This document shows, piece after piece, positions 45,585 to 57,700 of a stretch of 64,000 nucleotides of DNA. The notes under the pieces were generated by a model. That model did no database searches. It saw only the letters and a program-made list of their open reading frames with translations, and was not told the origin of the DNA. The stretch's first letter is position 1. Each line of letters begins with the position of its first letter. Source of the DNA: Diphasiastrum complanatum (Eukaryota; Streptophyta; Lycopodiopsida; Lycopodiales; Lycopodiaceae); contig CM055102.1 in the NCBI GenBank assembly GCA_029204225.1, positions 31,490,607-31,554,606 of the forward strand, given 5' to 3'. The translations under genes and the position numbers were made by a program.

Positions 45585-46175
45585 TGATGCACGGAGGACA
45601 GTGACAAGAAACTAGAATCAGATTTGATTAAGCCTAATGTATTTCTTTTTATTAGAGGTTTAACTTAATCAATTCCCTGGATTGATCACATAAAGGATCA
45701 ACGAAGGATATAGAGATAAAGAGAAAAAGAAGATAGAGATCACGGATATAGAACAAATAGAACTATAAAAGTTTGAGACAGCTTCAGAGTGAGTTTACAG
45801 ATTAGCAGTAGCTAGTCATATTACTCGTGAGAGAGAACATCTCTCTTGCGACAATGCGTAGATCTGGAAAACAGACAGCGCTCAAGAAAATATTATAAAT
45901 TCAGTTCTGACAATAGAAGCGATTTTCGCAATGTTCTATTCTGTGATGTGTATGATCTACAATATTGAAATGCATGCAAGCAGTAGATAACTTTCCGCTA
46001 TTGTTTTACTCAACATTATCTGTTGTTTACAAGTTCAATTTTACAACAAATCATCAGAGACGTTCTGGGGCTTGGAAGAGAATGAAATTGTAGTCAGTAG
46101 CAGTAGCTACGGCTGCCAAGTCGGCTCTATCCGGCCTTCATCTCCGGTTCAACCCGAGATCCCAACTTCCCATCA
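45585..46175 (+). repeat. Copia 5' LTR
   Basis: 591 bp bounded by TGATG at 45,585 and its inverse CATCA ending at 46,175. One base later comes TGGTATCAGGGG (46,177-46,188), a primer-binding-site-like sequence. A second, better match, TGGTATCAGAGC, lies at 46,209-46,220. Confidence 0.75.
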
Positions 46176-46263
46176 GTGGTATCAGGGGGCGATTGATTCT
46201 TGGATCAGTGGTATCAGAGCCATCCTTCAACTCTATCGGAGCCCTGTCTGATTCTTTCATGCT

Positions 46264-46838
46264 ATGGCATTCATTAGCAGCATTCAATCAAAGATCTGCA
46301 TGATCCTTGACTCCTCAGGATCAAACTTCCTAGCATGGAAGGTGAAGACTTATCTCATACTGAAAGGAGAAGGTCTATGGCCCTATGTTGATGACACAGA
46401 AGAGATGCCCACAACCACTGGTAAAGAGCTACGGGAAGGGAGAGAAAGAAATGACAAGGCAGTAGCCGTCCTATCTTCCTCCATCGAAGACAACTTGACG
46501 CTTGATCAGGACATAAAGTAGAATTCGAATGTGATCAATGCAAAGTAGTTGATAGGACATGCAAGATCCTACCACTCGAAAAGAGGCATGGATACTTGTA
46601 TAGATTAAGTCATTGCTTTTCTGCCTCTAGTCAGGTGCTTTCAAGCAAATAAAAGTTTACTTTGGCATTATAGACTTGGTCACCTGAATCATGCTTTTGT
46701 ACAACAAATGTCTAAACATTCTATTGTTCTTGATCTAGACTATCCTGTTAATAAAGTTGAGTTACTTGTTTGTCAAGACTGTTTAGTTGGTAAACAGACT
46801 AGGAAACCATTTAGATCAAGCCAAGATAAAAATATATG
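46264..46838 (+). pseudogene. Ty1/copia remnant: gag start fused to integrase start
   Basis: An ATG at 46,264 opens a copia gag N-terminus (LDSSGSNFLAWKVKTYLILK, then GEGLWPYVDD) that stops at a TAG near 46,519. At that point the sequence jumps to the region just before integrase: GAATTCGAATGTGATCA, then KSLLWHYRLGHLNHAFVQQM and CQDCLVGKQTRKPF, ending at a stop near 46,838. The second part is nearly the same as the copia copy at about 10,180-10,480 (minus strand), so the deletion can be seen by comparison. The rest of gag, the knuckle and the protease are lost, as are RT and RNase H downstream. Confidence 0.88.
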
Positions 46839-47019
46839 ATAAAATATATCAAGATAAAGTTGCACTTTTGAAATTTTTGAGTGTATTTGGTGTGCAAGTT
46901 AATTGATTATACTAGTTTTCATACAAAATAAGGCTCAAAAGCACATGTGTTGAAGATTTCCAAAGTCTCTTTTTGAGTTGCAAGTGGTTCTTTAGTTTTA
47001 CTTTATGTAGGAGAATAAT

Positions 47020-47400
47020 TAAGTCTTCCTATATAACAGCATAATTTCAATCTGAATTTGATTAAAGCCATTGAACCCATCCAAGAACCTATAAAGTTCA
47101 TGACCCACAACCTTGTCCAAAATGTACTCTATTAACAACAATAGAAAATGATCCTTAATGGTAAAAGAATTTCATTTACGGTAATTCACACAAACCCGTA
47201 AATTTTTACTTTTCTTAGGAACAATGACAATTGGGCTCAACCAAGGTGTATAATCGATGGCATATATAAACCCCACCTTCCCCAATTTTTCAATTTCCAC
47301 TCGAACTGGTTCAACATGTTTGGGATTCATACGGTATCAATGCTGAGGTTTGGCATCAATATTGATATCAATAGTCATCATATGTCCATGCAAAAACACC
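47020..47400 (-). pseudogene. Ty3/gypsy reverse transcriptase fragment
   Basis: The minus strand reads YRMNPKHVEPVRVEIEKL, GFIYAIDYTPWLSPIVIV, PKKSKNLRVCVNYRKLN, then TIKDHFLLLLIEYILD and HELYRFLDGF. These are the opening RT blocks of a gypsy pol, including the motif A region, where the catalytic Asp of FLDGF survives. It is cut off before YVDD. The sequence to the right (47.4-47.95 kb) may be the preceding protease region but shows no clear motif. Confidence 0.85.
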
Positions 47401-49858
47401 CTTGTAAATCTGGAAAAGTTTCGTGGGTTGGAAGGAGCACAAGCACATCAACATGCTAATAAGGGTGATTATTTTCAACAAACAACAAAAATGGAGAGGC
47501 AACAAGCAAGATTATAAGTGCCTCCCTTTATAGCAATTATTGATTCAAATTATTTACCTAATCTAGACCTAGCAAAAGTTCTCCAAGAATAGCAATTAGC
47601 TACCCTGGACATGCTACATAGTGAGGTTTCTTTCTCTAGCAAGCAATTAAAAAAGAGCCATCTGTATGTATAATTATGGGTGTTGACGATTAATCTACAT
47701 TGTGACAAGAGTGAAAAGGGTTGGAGTGCAATGTTAAGGTATCAACTAAAGCAAGAAAATGAAAAAATGACCCATTCATAGTGAAAGAAATATGTCCAAA
47801 TATTTCATTATATTGATGTGAGGTAGAAGACATCAAACACAAAGTAGATGCATTTTCCATTGTGCATAAATTATTTTCTCTAGAAGCTACTATGATTGAT
47901 GGAAAATTTGGCATTACCATCATATCTTGCTCATCATACAGAAAATTGGGATCGACAAAGAGTACTCATGCAACATTTACAATCATATTAGAAGATCATC
48001 TCATAGTTTAATCACTAGGTGTGAAAAATGACATCCATGTCAAGTTTGCTGGCATCCGATTAGTTTTTAAATTTATTGTTATCAAGTTAGAAATGCCACA
48101 TCATATAAAATCTACTAGATAGATGAAGACTATCGTTATCAAAATGCTACTAGAATCAAGTCAACTTGCAAATTGAGATACGACTATGAATATTGATTCA
48201 TTGACACATGACAAATTCAACAAAACAAAATAAAACGTTGGCAAGCTGAGCCACAACTATTTGTTTAATTGATATATTTGAAAATGAAAAATGCAAAAAA
48301 CAAGTGTTGTTGAGATGAGTTCCAAACATATATATAGTTAGTTATAAATCAATTATTATAACAATCATATTAATCTCGATAGTCCAAGTTCAATGGACAA
48401 TGAAAATTGAATAGGTACATAATTGAACAACATTGGATGTCATAGTATATACATAGAGAGAGAAAAATATCATCTCAGTTTGTCTTTCATTTGGCTAGAA
48501 AAAAACGCTTGCACTTTTTTTTTTTTAATGTTTTCACAAAGTCTTTATCCAAATCATTTCTCCAATCCACTTCTATAACCTTCTTCATCCATTTTCCCAC
48601 ACATGGTGATTTGGTCTATCATGCTTGAGTTAGGGCTTGCTCATGCTGATTCGTACTTTGTAATTCCATGAGTTTGCTCAACCTAACGAAATGTTCCAAT
48701 CTATATCGTTAATATATTTTGATTATAATAAATAGAAAATTTATTTTTCAACTATCCAAATGGACAATAAGTTACTAAGATTAAAGAAAATGGATAGTCT
48801 ATAAATAGACTATCAATTCCGCTAAATTGAGCTACCTCAACTTTCACATAATAATCCACATGAACAGTAACATCCTAAGAACTTGATAAAACATTTTTCC
48901 AAAGCCATGACGATAGTGGTTTCAATAGTGACACTTATTGTGGAGTTTTTGGCTTTTTATTGTTGTTGTGGTGAAAATAACTATTGTCTTCAACCCATTA
49001 ATCTAAATAATAACAGGAATTGTGGGTCATTAAATATGCACTAGAATTTATCTTTTTACACTATTCTTGGCATGTTGGAGATGTTGATCAATGATTTGAG
49101 ACAAGTGATTATATAGTAGCATTACCTAAAATTTGAAAACTAGAAAGCAAATGAAAGACAACTTTAATAATGGTATAAAAAATAGGTACATGATATAGAT
49201 GTGCTCCCATATCTCCAGGGATTTGCATAATTGTAACTATTTGGTAACATTGGTCACCAAGTATCAGATCTGACAAGGAGTATCAAGTGCAAAAAAAATG
49301 TGGCAGCATAAACAAGCACAAGTCTAAGAAAATAAATTGCCAAAGTTTTGACACACAAAAAGATTACACTTTTACATAAGATAGTAGTGACCACCTAATA
49401 AATGATGCGCATCTCAGACATTCTCCAGCTTAGCTTCATCTTTAAACAAAATTTTCAAAAACTTGTGTTTCAACTAGAAACTATGTTGGCCTTAATAATT
49501 AAACGCTAAAGTCTGAAGTTCTATCTGACTATAATGGTCCAATTATTGAGTCATTCGGTCACTTGGATTTGCTCACTAGTTATGATCAACGGGCACACCC
49601 TAACAAAGAACAATGCCCAACACCAATTTGGTATAAGTAGACATGGCTCCTGTCATTTTGTGATTATCCTTAGGGTTCTTGAGCGCTTATTTGTGAAAAT
49701 TTTGGTGGCCATGTTCCTTTACAATAGGATCTACATACCTATTACCAACTTATTGTTCTATTAGTTTATTGCTTCATGGATCATTTTGCGTGGACATGTT
49801 CTAAAGTTGACACTAAAGACTTTCAAAGTAAGACGAGAGTGTTAGCACTACTAGTTAT
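47400..49858. other. AT-rich sequence without recognised genes
   Basis: Probably the decayed upstream part of the gypsy element at 47.0-47.4 kb plus unrelated DNA. No motif-bearing ORF is seen. Confidence 0.4.
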
Positions 49859-50590
49859 TGTTGGAAAAAGGAAAGAAGACCGACACAACAAAAACTACAT
49901 TCAATAGATGCAAATGTTGAGCTCTGCGGAATGATTCTTCTTCACATGACTATGCCTATCAAATTCGAACCATACTATCGTGACAAGAGTCGCATTTGAT
50001 TCTACTTGATTCTAACTTTGAAATCATTAGAGTCTATGAGATTGATTACGTAGACAAACATAAGCATAGTAGAGTATTGATATGTTTGATGCTTAGGCAA
50101 AACTATTAGAGAATAAAATAAGATAATATTTGAAAAAGCATACATTCATTCTGACATGATACTGAATGTAATTAGAGCATAGGATTGTATTCTGTAAGTA
50201 GCATGTACAAATTAGATGAATTACGAGCACAAGACTATAGTGGATGCAGCGACGTACTCATAAATAATTTTGAATATTGATCGTCTCTGTTTGACACACT
50301 TCCGCTAATAAGCAAAGAATTGCAGCTAATAATACTCTCTCATGAATTGAGTTCTTGAATCTTGATTGATTTAACTTCAGAAAAGCTTGTAGGAAGTTTG
50401 GTTACAAACAGAGAACTTTGAAATTTCAATGAAAATTTGAGCAGAGCTTCGCTAGCAAAGGTGACAAATGACTCGAATTTAGCCCTTATATAACGGAATT
50501 TAGAGTACATATTAGGTGAAATCCACTTTCCCTTGTTCAGCTCCACCCAAATTTTGGCAGGGTCCTTCTTCATAAAATTCTAAGACCTCA
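49859..50590 (-). repeat. Decayed LTR related to the one at 6,444-7,588
   Basis: Starts TGTTGGAAAAAGG, like TGTTGGAGAAAGAGG at 6,444. It has the shared segment CACATGACTATGCCTATCA ... GATTACGTAGAC (49,938-50,055), matching CATGACTACGCCTATCAGAG ... GATTACGTAGCC (6,595-6,665). Beyond that the two drift apart. The right edge is a guess. Confidence 0.5.
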
Positions 50591-50830
50591 GAGAAGTCTG
50601 CGAGCGTTCAGAAGGTGATTTGATTGCCCTAAAAAGGTTCTGCGAGGGTTAAGACTATCTGCGAGGGTTCAACTCTCATAAGAAGTCATCTCTCGCACAA
50701 TATGTTACTATGATTGGATTTTCAAGATCAAACCATGTAGGCAAGCTAATTGCACTGCTTTGATTCCATTTAGGCACCTTGCGAGGGTTGGTAGGATGAT
50801 CTTGATGCTCTGCGAGGATTTTGAAGATTC
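50590..50830. repeat. TCTGCGAGGGTT motif cluster
   Basis: Five or six copies of (T/C)TGCGAG(G/C)(G/A)TT in about 240 bp (near 50,598, 50,638, 50,660, 50,780 and 50,809). It is the same core as the cluster at 58.74-59.34 kb, although no gag is seen beside it. Confidence 0.7.
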
Positions 50831-51830
50831 AGCTTCTAGAAACACTTGCACACACTAAAAAATGAAGAATTTCTCATCAAGAACTCTTGCAGAGATTTTT
50901 ATGGATGCATCTGGGTCAGATTTAGTGACTGTCTAAGTTTCAAGAGCTATCTCCCAGGGGATCTCCAAAAATCATGAAAAAAGTACTCTTTTAGAGTGTT
51001 TTTTTTTTTGACGAGATCTTGAGATTTTCTAATTTTTAACTTTTGCAAACTGGTAATCAGCTTCATCCATGCTTGATCTGACTATTGTAGTTTTTTAGAC
51101 GTTTTGATGGACATCTGGTAACAGATCCATCAGTTTTTGGTGAATTTTGCCCTTAATTTGCCATAGTTACTGAGATCGAGGTCTCTGATCTGCAAATTTA
51201 GGGGACTTATTGGCATAATCTGATGATCTGCTTCCTTCTTGATCCCATATGGATCTGGATCCCCCTTGGATCTTGATGGATTTCCCCAATCTTGCCAGAT
51301 CTGGCCGAATCTTGATGGATTGGCTTGATCTTCCTAGATTTAGTGGTGATGGCCTATTAGAATAGCTTTTCATAATGTGCCACCAACAATTTGGATCTAT
51401 CTCACCGTGGCGGCCAGTACTTGTGCAACCGGCTACCGTTGATGGGTGTATCGAACGGTGTCCCATCTAGCTTCTCTAAATTCACGGCTCCATGATTAAG
51501 AATTTCCTTGATCCAATGTAGCGCAAGCATCCCAAAGGGAGCCGGGAACCACGACTTAGCTTCCCAGCCTTCAACTCTTGCCGTCCAAACCCACTTGACA
51601 TACAAGCAGCCAACTCGCCAACAACGATCAGACTTAACCAACTGGAAGTTCAGAAACCAACATTGAGATCCAACCTGGCACCATGCCAGATCGAGGGTCC
51701 CGATGTGGGTGACTTCCCTTTCGCACCTGGATTTCCCTCCTTGTCCCAGCCTGATCTTGATACTTTTCTTTTTTGGCTCTTTAAGGTAGGCAAAGATTGA
51801 GTACTCCGCAATGCACCTCTCCCTTAGCTT

Positions 51831-52205
51831 GAAGTAGCTGTCTTTGAATCAACCCAAATGTAACCATTGACCTCGTGGAGAGCCAAAGGGTCGCACCAGT
51901 TTGATCCGCATACGAACTATCTCTTCGTGTTCATTTGAAGCACCACGTCCGTCGCACAAAACTTGACTTTCACAATTCCATCACTGGTCAGTTGCCTCAC
52001 AGTCAAAACAAGAAGTGTACATCTAGCTTGGCTTCAAGTAGCTCTCTTTGAATCAGAAAAATGCACCTAGAGTTTGCACTAGTCTGATCTCAACATGAAC
52101 TGTCCCTTAGCATCCGTTCGAAGTACCAAGTCTCTCGTGCAAGACTCAACTTTCACAGTTCCTTCGTTGATCAGCTGCTTTACATGTAACACCTTCAGCG
52201 TACTC
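51831..52205. repeat. Diverged internal direct repeat
   Basis: Two units of about 190 bp (51,831-52,015 and 52,028-52,205) share GCTT(G/C)AAGTAGCT(G/C)TCTTT and a later ACTTTCACA(A/G)TTCC(A/T)TC, about 70% alike by eye. Both are inside the non-coding LTR element. Confidence 0.6.
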
Positions 52206-53094
52206 ATTATGTCTTCTCATTATTGCTGGTCCAGAGAAAGCCTATGACAAGCTTTCCTTTCCACAACAAAAACTTGTCAACTTATTAGGTCCAAAGTTTG
52301 CTAGTCTCCTCGTGTGAGTACGGCTAGGTCGCCTTGAATTTGCCCCCGTTTTGATCAACTTTCATTCAAAATTTGCCCCAAGAGAGAGGTGTGTGTGATA
52401 GTTTCCCTCCACTTATAAAAATAGTTGATTGGACTTAGAGTAGAGTTCTCAGACAAAAAGCCTTTCCAACACTTTGCTTCCCATCTGCTAGGATTATGAC
52501 TTGATCCAACTTGTTGCCATTCTTTGAAGAGGATCCTAGTCTTTTTCCCCTTTGAGGAAAAAACCCAACTGATACTGGACATCGCCCATGCTCAGTGAGT
52601 TTCAGTTCCGAAGGTAGCCATCCCAAATGAAGACCAACTGCTCCATAGAAGATCTCCCTTGAAATTGCTCTTTCCAACTTTGACTTCCTGCTTGCATCTG
52701 GTGGGCGTCGTCGCAAATGAAACTAACCCAAGAAACAGGCTAGCCATCCATCCTTTGAAAAATCCAGTCGTTTCGTTGTCGTTCACATGCGAGTACTTGA
52801 ACTGCGAATCCGCCCCACAGATTATGTAGTCCACTTTGTTTGATGGTGTCAGCCTTCAAAAGAAAGGTTCCTTCTCGAGCCATAAGCTCCTTGTATCACA
52901 AGCCTATCATGCAAACCAGGCAAAGCACGAGTACTAAGACTCACCACGAATACATGCAAGCAAGACACTCAGGCAAATTTACTAACAGGTAACAAAGACA
53001 AGGTCCCCTTTGAGATAGTCCTGCCAAAGGACCTTTGTCTGGCCGTGCCCATACAGATCGATCACAAAAACAGCCCACAGAGAACACCCCTCCA

Positions 53095-53475
53095 ACTATT
53101 CGTGCTTTCACCATTAAGCTGCACATTCCCTCAGTCACACCCCACCAAATCTGGTCGATAGCCCTTATAGCTAAACGATCGGCAGCTATCCCGCACCGGC
53201 AGCTAACCACCCGTGCTTTACACCCGAATTCGAGCAGCATCTTTGAGCCCATACAATTCAAATATGTCACCCCACACCCCACAAGGCACAGACCGTGCTT
53301 TCACCTACCTAGGTAGCACTTTGCCTTATCTGTCCTACGTGCAGACAGCTTTAGGCCCGAACTGCGAGAACTGATCGTGCTTACACTTCGAGGGCAACAC
53401 TTTGACTCATCAAGTCCCCTGTTCTGTTGACCACCCCGACCGTGGACGCACCTGTGCTTACATTGTGGGTAGCAC
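53095..53475. repeat. About 80-bp degenerate tandem array
   Basis: The motif CGTGCTT(T/A)CAC followed some 15-20 bases later by GGTAGCAC(T/C)TTG recurs at 53,212, 53,292, 53,373 and 53,452 (79-81 bp apart), with a more diverged copy at 53,098. Confidence 0.65.
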
Positions 53476-53770
53476 CTTGCACAACAGTTGTCTTGATGAA
53501 CCCCAAACAGTGGCCATTTCCGTGAGATCCGCATAGCTGACCGGCCAGTCGGCTCTGATACCACATGTAGCACAGGCATCCCAAAGGGAGCCGGGAACCA
53601 CGACTTATCTTCCCAGCCTTCAACTCTTGCCGTCCAAACCCACTTGACATACAAGCAACCAACTCGCCAACAACAATTAGACTTAACCAACTGGAAGTTC
53701 AGAAACCAACATTGAGATCCAACCTGGCGCCATGCTAGATCGGGGGTCCCGATGTGGGTGACTTCCCTCC

Positions 53771-54270
53771 AAGCAAGCTACCCAACATACATCAAACTTA
53801 ACCAACTCGAAGCTTCATTACAAACGAGTTACATCCATTCCACGCAAGTGGTCTGACTTACATCAAACTTAACCAACTGAAAGCTTCGTCACGAGCGCTG
53901 GAAGCCAACCTGGTGCCACACCAGACTGGACAGCCATAAACAAGTAACTTCCACCCAAGCAAGCCATCCAACTCAACCGACAGGTTAGAGTCCGTTCCCC
54001 AAGAGATTAACCCATTCACGTTCATGCAAGGAACACTCAAAACCACAATCCGTGATAGATATGGAGACAACCAGTTCCTAGACCAAATGGTCCCGACAGC
54101 ATACCGCTGGCATCCTGGGATACGACCCTCAGCTGTGTGCCAAATTAAAAAGTTTCAAGCGGCCTTACAACTGGCGCTTTTACCGAACATTGAAACCCAG
54201 AAGGTAATCAGGGTCAGTTTGAGAAAAATCCCACTTTATTGATAAATCTGAGAAGGTTACATTTCAAGTG
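53771..54270. other. No gene recognised
   Basis: It contains diverged pieces of the preceding LTR (AACTTAACCAACT(G/C) at 53,793 and 53,866). An ORF on the plus strand at 54,024-54,242 carries no known motif. Confidence 0.4.
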
Positions 54271-54612
54271 TGTGACGGACCCTAGTCTCCTGGGCGCTGG
54301 CATGCCAAGGCGAGTGCCAGGACAACATTCCAACCAGGAAGGCTGAGACTTAGTTGGATCTCGCCCTGAGTCGCAACCCGCACTCCCTTATAGTATTGGT
54401 GGGATTCGCCACCTCCCCTCATACCAATACTCTATCCAGGCTGGTAAAGCACGCTTTTTCTCTCTAGGATTCTCTCTCTAGAAAGTCATTTTCTCTCTCT
54501 AGAATTTACTAATCTCCAGGCTTCCTTTAATCATGCCTAGATCGTGTGAGGTGATTGCACATCGATCTGAGCTCTCTGGACTTCGCTAGAATCGATCAAA
54601 GATTTTCAGCCA
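54271..54612 (+). repeat. Possible LTR with TGGCGCC-type primer-binding site
   Basis: TGTGACGG ... TTTTCAGCCA (about 342 bp), with a TATA-like CCCTTATAGTA near 54,388. It is followed 8 bases later by TTGGCGCCAGCTGG and then a second GTGGCGCC at about 54,647. TGGCGCC is the start of primer-binding sites in many plant gypsy elements. Its orientation is opposite to the gypsy coding region at 54.7-58.5 kb, so it belongs to another element. Confidence 0.4.
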
Positions 54613-54719
54613 TAAGAACTTGGCGCCAGCTGGATTCTGGTCACAGTGGCGCCGAGAGCAGCAAGGGCGCTGCTGGCGCCGGAGACAATACTGGAGCCAG
54701 TGGCACCGGAAGTAAGGCT

Positions 54720-57700
54720 TGTAAAGGTAACTTTACAACATCCGATAAGGACCTTCGCTTGTGAATTTTAATTTTCCCTTGATCGCCTTGGTTTTATACA
54801 TCAGGACCAGATCTCCGGAGCGAAGATCCTTCTTTTGTAACCTGCGATCATGCCATGCTTTGCGCCTTTCCTTTTCAGTTGTCAGTGCATGCATAGCTAG
54901 TAAGCGTGTTTCACAGAGTTTATGCAGAGCTTTGTGGCGTAGATGTAGAGATTTGGATTCATTAAGACGTTGTGTTGTGGCAATCCTTAATGAAGGGACT
55001 AAAAACTATACTGGCATCACAACATCCTGACCATATACCAATTGGAAAGGTGTTTGATCAGTGCTTCCCTTATATGCTGTCCTGAATGCCCACAGAACAA
55101 CATGCAACTCATGTTCCCAATCTGATCTGCTAGCTTCAACTGTTTTCGTGAGCACGCTACACAGGATCTTATTGGATGATTTTGCTTGCCCATTACCACA
55201 AGGATAATAAGGCGTACTAGTTCTATGGATCACAAAGAATTCCTCCAACAGGACCTTGATAGTCCCATTGATGAAATGACTTCTGCAATCGCTGACTAGC
55301 TCCACTGGGCATCCAAAGCGCACAATGATATTTTCATAAAGGAACTTGGCAGTGGTCCTAGCATCAGCTACTCTTAATGCCTTGGCTTCGACCCACTTGT
55401 TGAGATAGTCCGTGGCTACGATAATGTATCGAGCCTGGGAACTCCTTGCTGCAGGGTGAATTGGATCGATGTAATCCAATCCCCACTTTTCGAATGGTGC
55501 TTGGGCTAAGACCGGTTGCAGTAGGTCATACACACATCGCACTTTCTCAAAAGTTCCTCCGTATCCTTATGAATCGTTGGCCACCAACATCTTGATTGCA
55601 CGATCTTGCGAACTGTAATGTCGGATGCAAAATGGCCTCCACCCATGCCTTCAAGTAAAAGTGAAATAATCTGGGTGGCCTCATGAGGGAGAATAAACTG
55701 CCGAAGAATCCCGTCTGGTCCTCTTCGATACAACTGGCTGGCAATCAGCTGATAAGGTCTAGTCTTCAAGATCAATTTTCGCTGATCCGCCTTTGGTAGT
55801 GATTTGTCTGGTTGGCGCCACATTAGATATTCTGGTACTGTATCCACGTAAAATAAGACAGCATCGGCCAACTCATCGTCGGGTTGGGTTGCAACCTCCT
55901 TTCCCTTGATTTGCGACACATGATCTGCCATATAGTGTTGTTTTCCCTTGCGAACTACTATCCGAAAATCAAACTCCAACAACAGAAGTAGCCATCTGGT
56001 GATTCTTCCACTGTTGCACGTTTTTTTAACAAGATAGAGCAAGGGTTGATGGTCCGTATAAAAAGCAAAATGTATGGCCATCAGGTAGTGCAAATACAGC
56101 CTGCTCTCTGTTTTTTAAGGTGAGTTTCCCTGTACCCCAGTTGTGTACTACTTGCGCACTCCTCAAGCATGGTCTTCCCAGTAATACACGGTATGCAGTT
56201 GGAGATTCAGGTATATCCATGACTACAAAAGTGATCACAAACTGCATGCCTGCTATTTTTATAGGGATATCGACAACTACACCTTTTGGTTTTACACAGG
56301 ATTGATCCGCCAGCTTGATAGCGAATCTTGCTGGCTTCAACCCTTGTAGTGGAGATCAAATTGACACCTAATCCTCCATCTACTACTGCTGCCTCGTCCT
56401 CGTATCTCTTGTGTTTGATTGGCAAAGTGATGTTGTGTTCCTCACTTTCCCATGTTGTCCCGATGTCGAGGACGTTACTTGTTCCTTCATAGCCCGTACA
56501 ATATATGGGCTCAGGCGCTACTGGCTCCTCTTCCACTTTGGCCCATTCAGCTAGAAGGTTTTTTGCTTGTGGTGCAATTCGCAGTAGTTCCCTGAGTGGT
56601 AAACTAACACGGCTTGCCAGTAAAAGTGTGAGCCTTTCATTGCGTGGTTCCTCGGGCTCCACCATGTGAAAAGGTGGTTCATGTTGGTGCAACCGATCGT
56701 TCTGATCAGTGCAGTGGTGAGCCCGCTTGCGGTTCCCATTCGCCGCCAACTGGAGGTTCCGTGGGATTGTCCCTTTCCTGCTCTTTTTCCTCCGCTTGTG
56801 TCTTATGTACCCAGTGTCATATTTTCTAGTACTGTCTTCTTTCTCCCCTCACATTCGGATATGGCACTGAAGTTGAGGGTTGGTCGTCAGTGACCGAGGG
56901 TGGTGGTGAGAGAGCCACTTCCTTTCTCTTATGTGCTCGCGTAACGGCTAATACAGGAGCATGAAATTGTTGTCTTTTTTATGGCATCCCTGCTGGAACT
57001 GCTGGTTGTTGTATCACAATGAAGTTGAGAGGTGCACTGGTTCCAGGTCTCAATGGACAATTCTTGAAACAGTGTCCATAACTGCATTCTCGACAGAAGG
57101 ATGTATATTGTCCATTATAAGGACATTCCGCAATTTGCTGTCCTTCGCCACATCCGTAGCAGTCGTAGTTTCTTCCGCCTTGACGCTGAGTGTGAGCTGC
57201 ATAGGCTGCAACATATTCATTTATGGCAGGATCCATAAATGGTTCATCTGGTCCGTACCATTGCTGTTGCTCAGGTTGGGGAGGTACTTGCATCTGTGGT
57301 TCTACTACTGTCAGGTTTACATGGGCTACTTGTTGATTGACTGGCCCAGGTGGTGCAGGTAAGGCCAGACGTTGTTGCTGATTCGGTGCGCCGTACCTCG
57401 GTGCCGCGTTTGGTGCCCCTTGATAATATGGATAATAAGTCTGATAAGGACTTCTCTTCTGTTGAACAACCCAGGGGTTAAATGGGCAAAATGCCGTATC
57501 GTGCGATGTTACATTGCACAGATGGCAGAATCTATTTACCCGTCATGGATACTGTAGCTAGCTTGGTTCTGGTTGATGTGGCGATGCTGGTACAGCTCCT
57601 TGTAAAGCTTTCAGTTTCTGATCAAACTGTGCTGTAAGTTGTTCCATCTGCTGTTTGTGTAATTTTGTCATTTGCTTCGTGGATAGAGTGGATGCGTTTG

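Larger units (their letters stand above)
51517..53770 (-). mobile_element. Non-coding LTR-type element (about 2.25 kb)
   Basis: Two direct repeats of about 204 bp, 51,517-51,720 and 53,566-53,770, both start TGTAGC(G/A)CA and contain CATCCCAAAGGGAGCCGGGA. On the minus strand a perfect initiator-Met primer-binding site, TGGTATCAGAGC (53,552-53,563), lies two bases from the right repeat. This orients the element minus, with the right repeat as 5' LTR. No gag or pol motif is seen between the repeats. This fits a non-autonomous element (TRIM- or LARD-like). LTR outer ends are uncertain because a diverged copy of part of the LTR follows at 53,850-53,990. Confidence 0.65.

Noticed and set aside
53035-53690. 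ORFs inside the non-coding LTR element, including a Cys-rich minus-strand frame
   Set aside because: They follow the 80-bp repeat units and match no gag or pol motif. No start, domain or codon pattern supports them.
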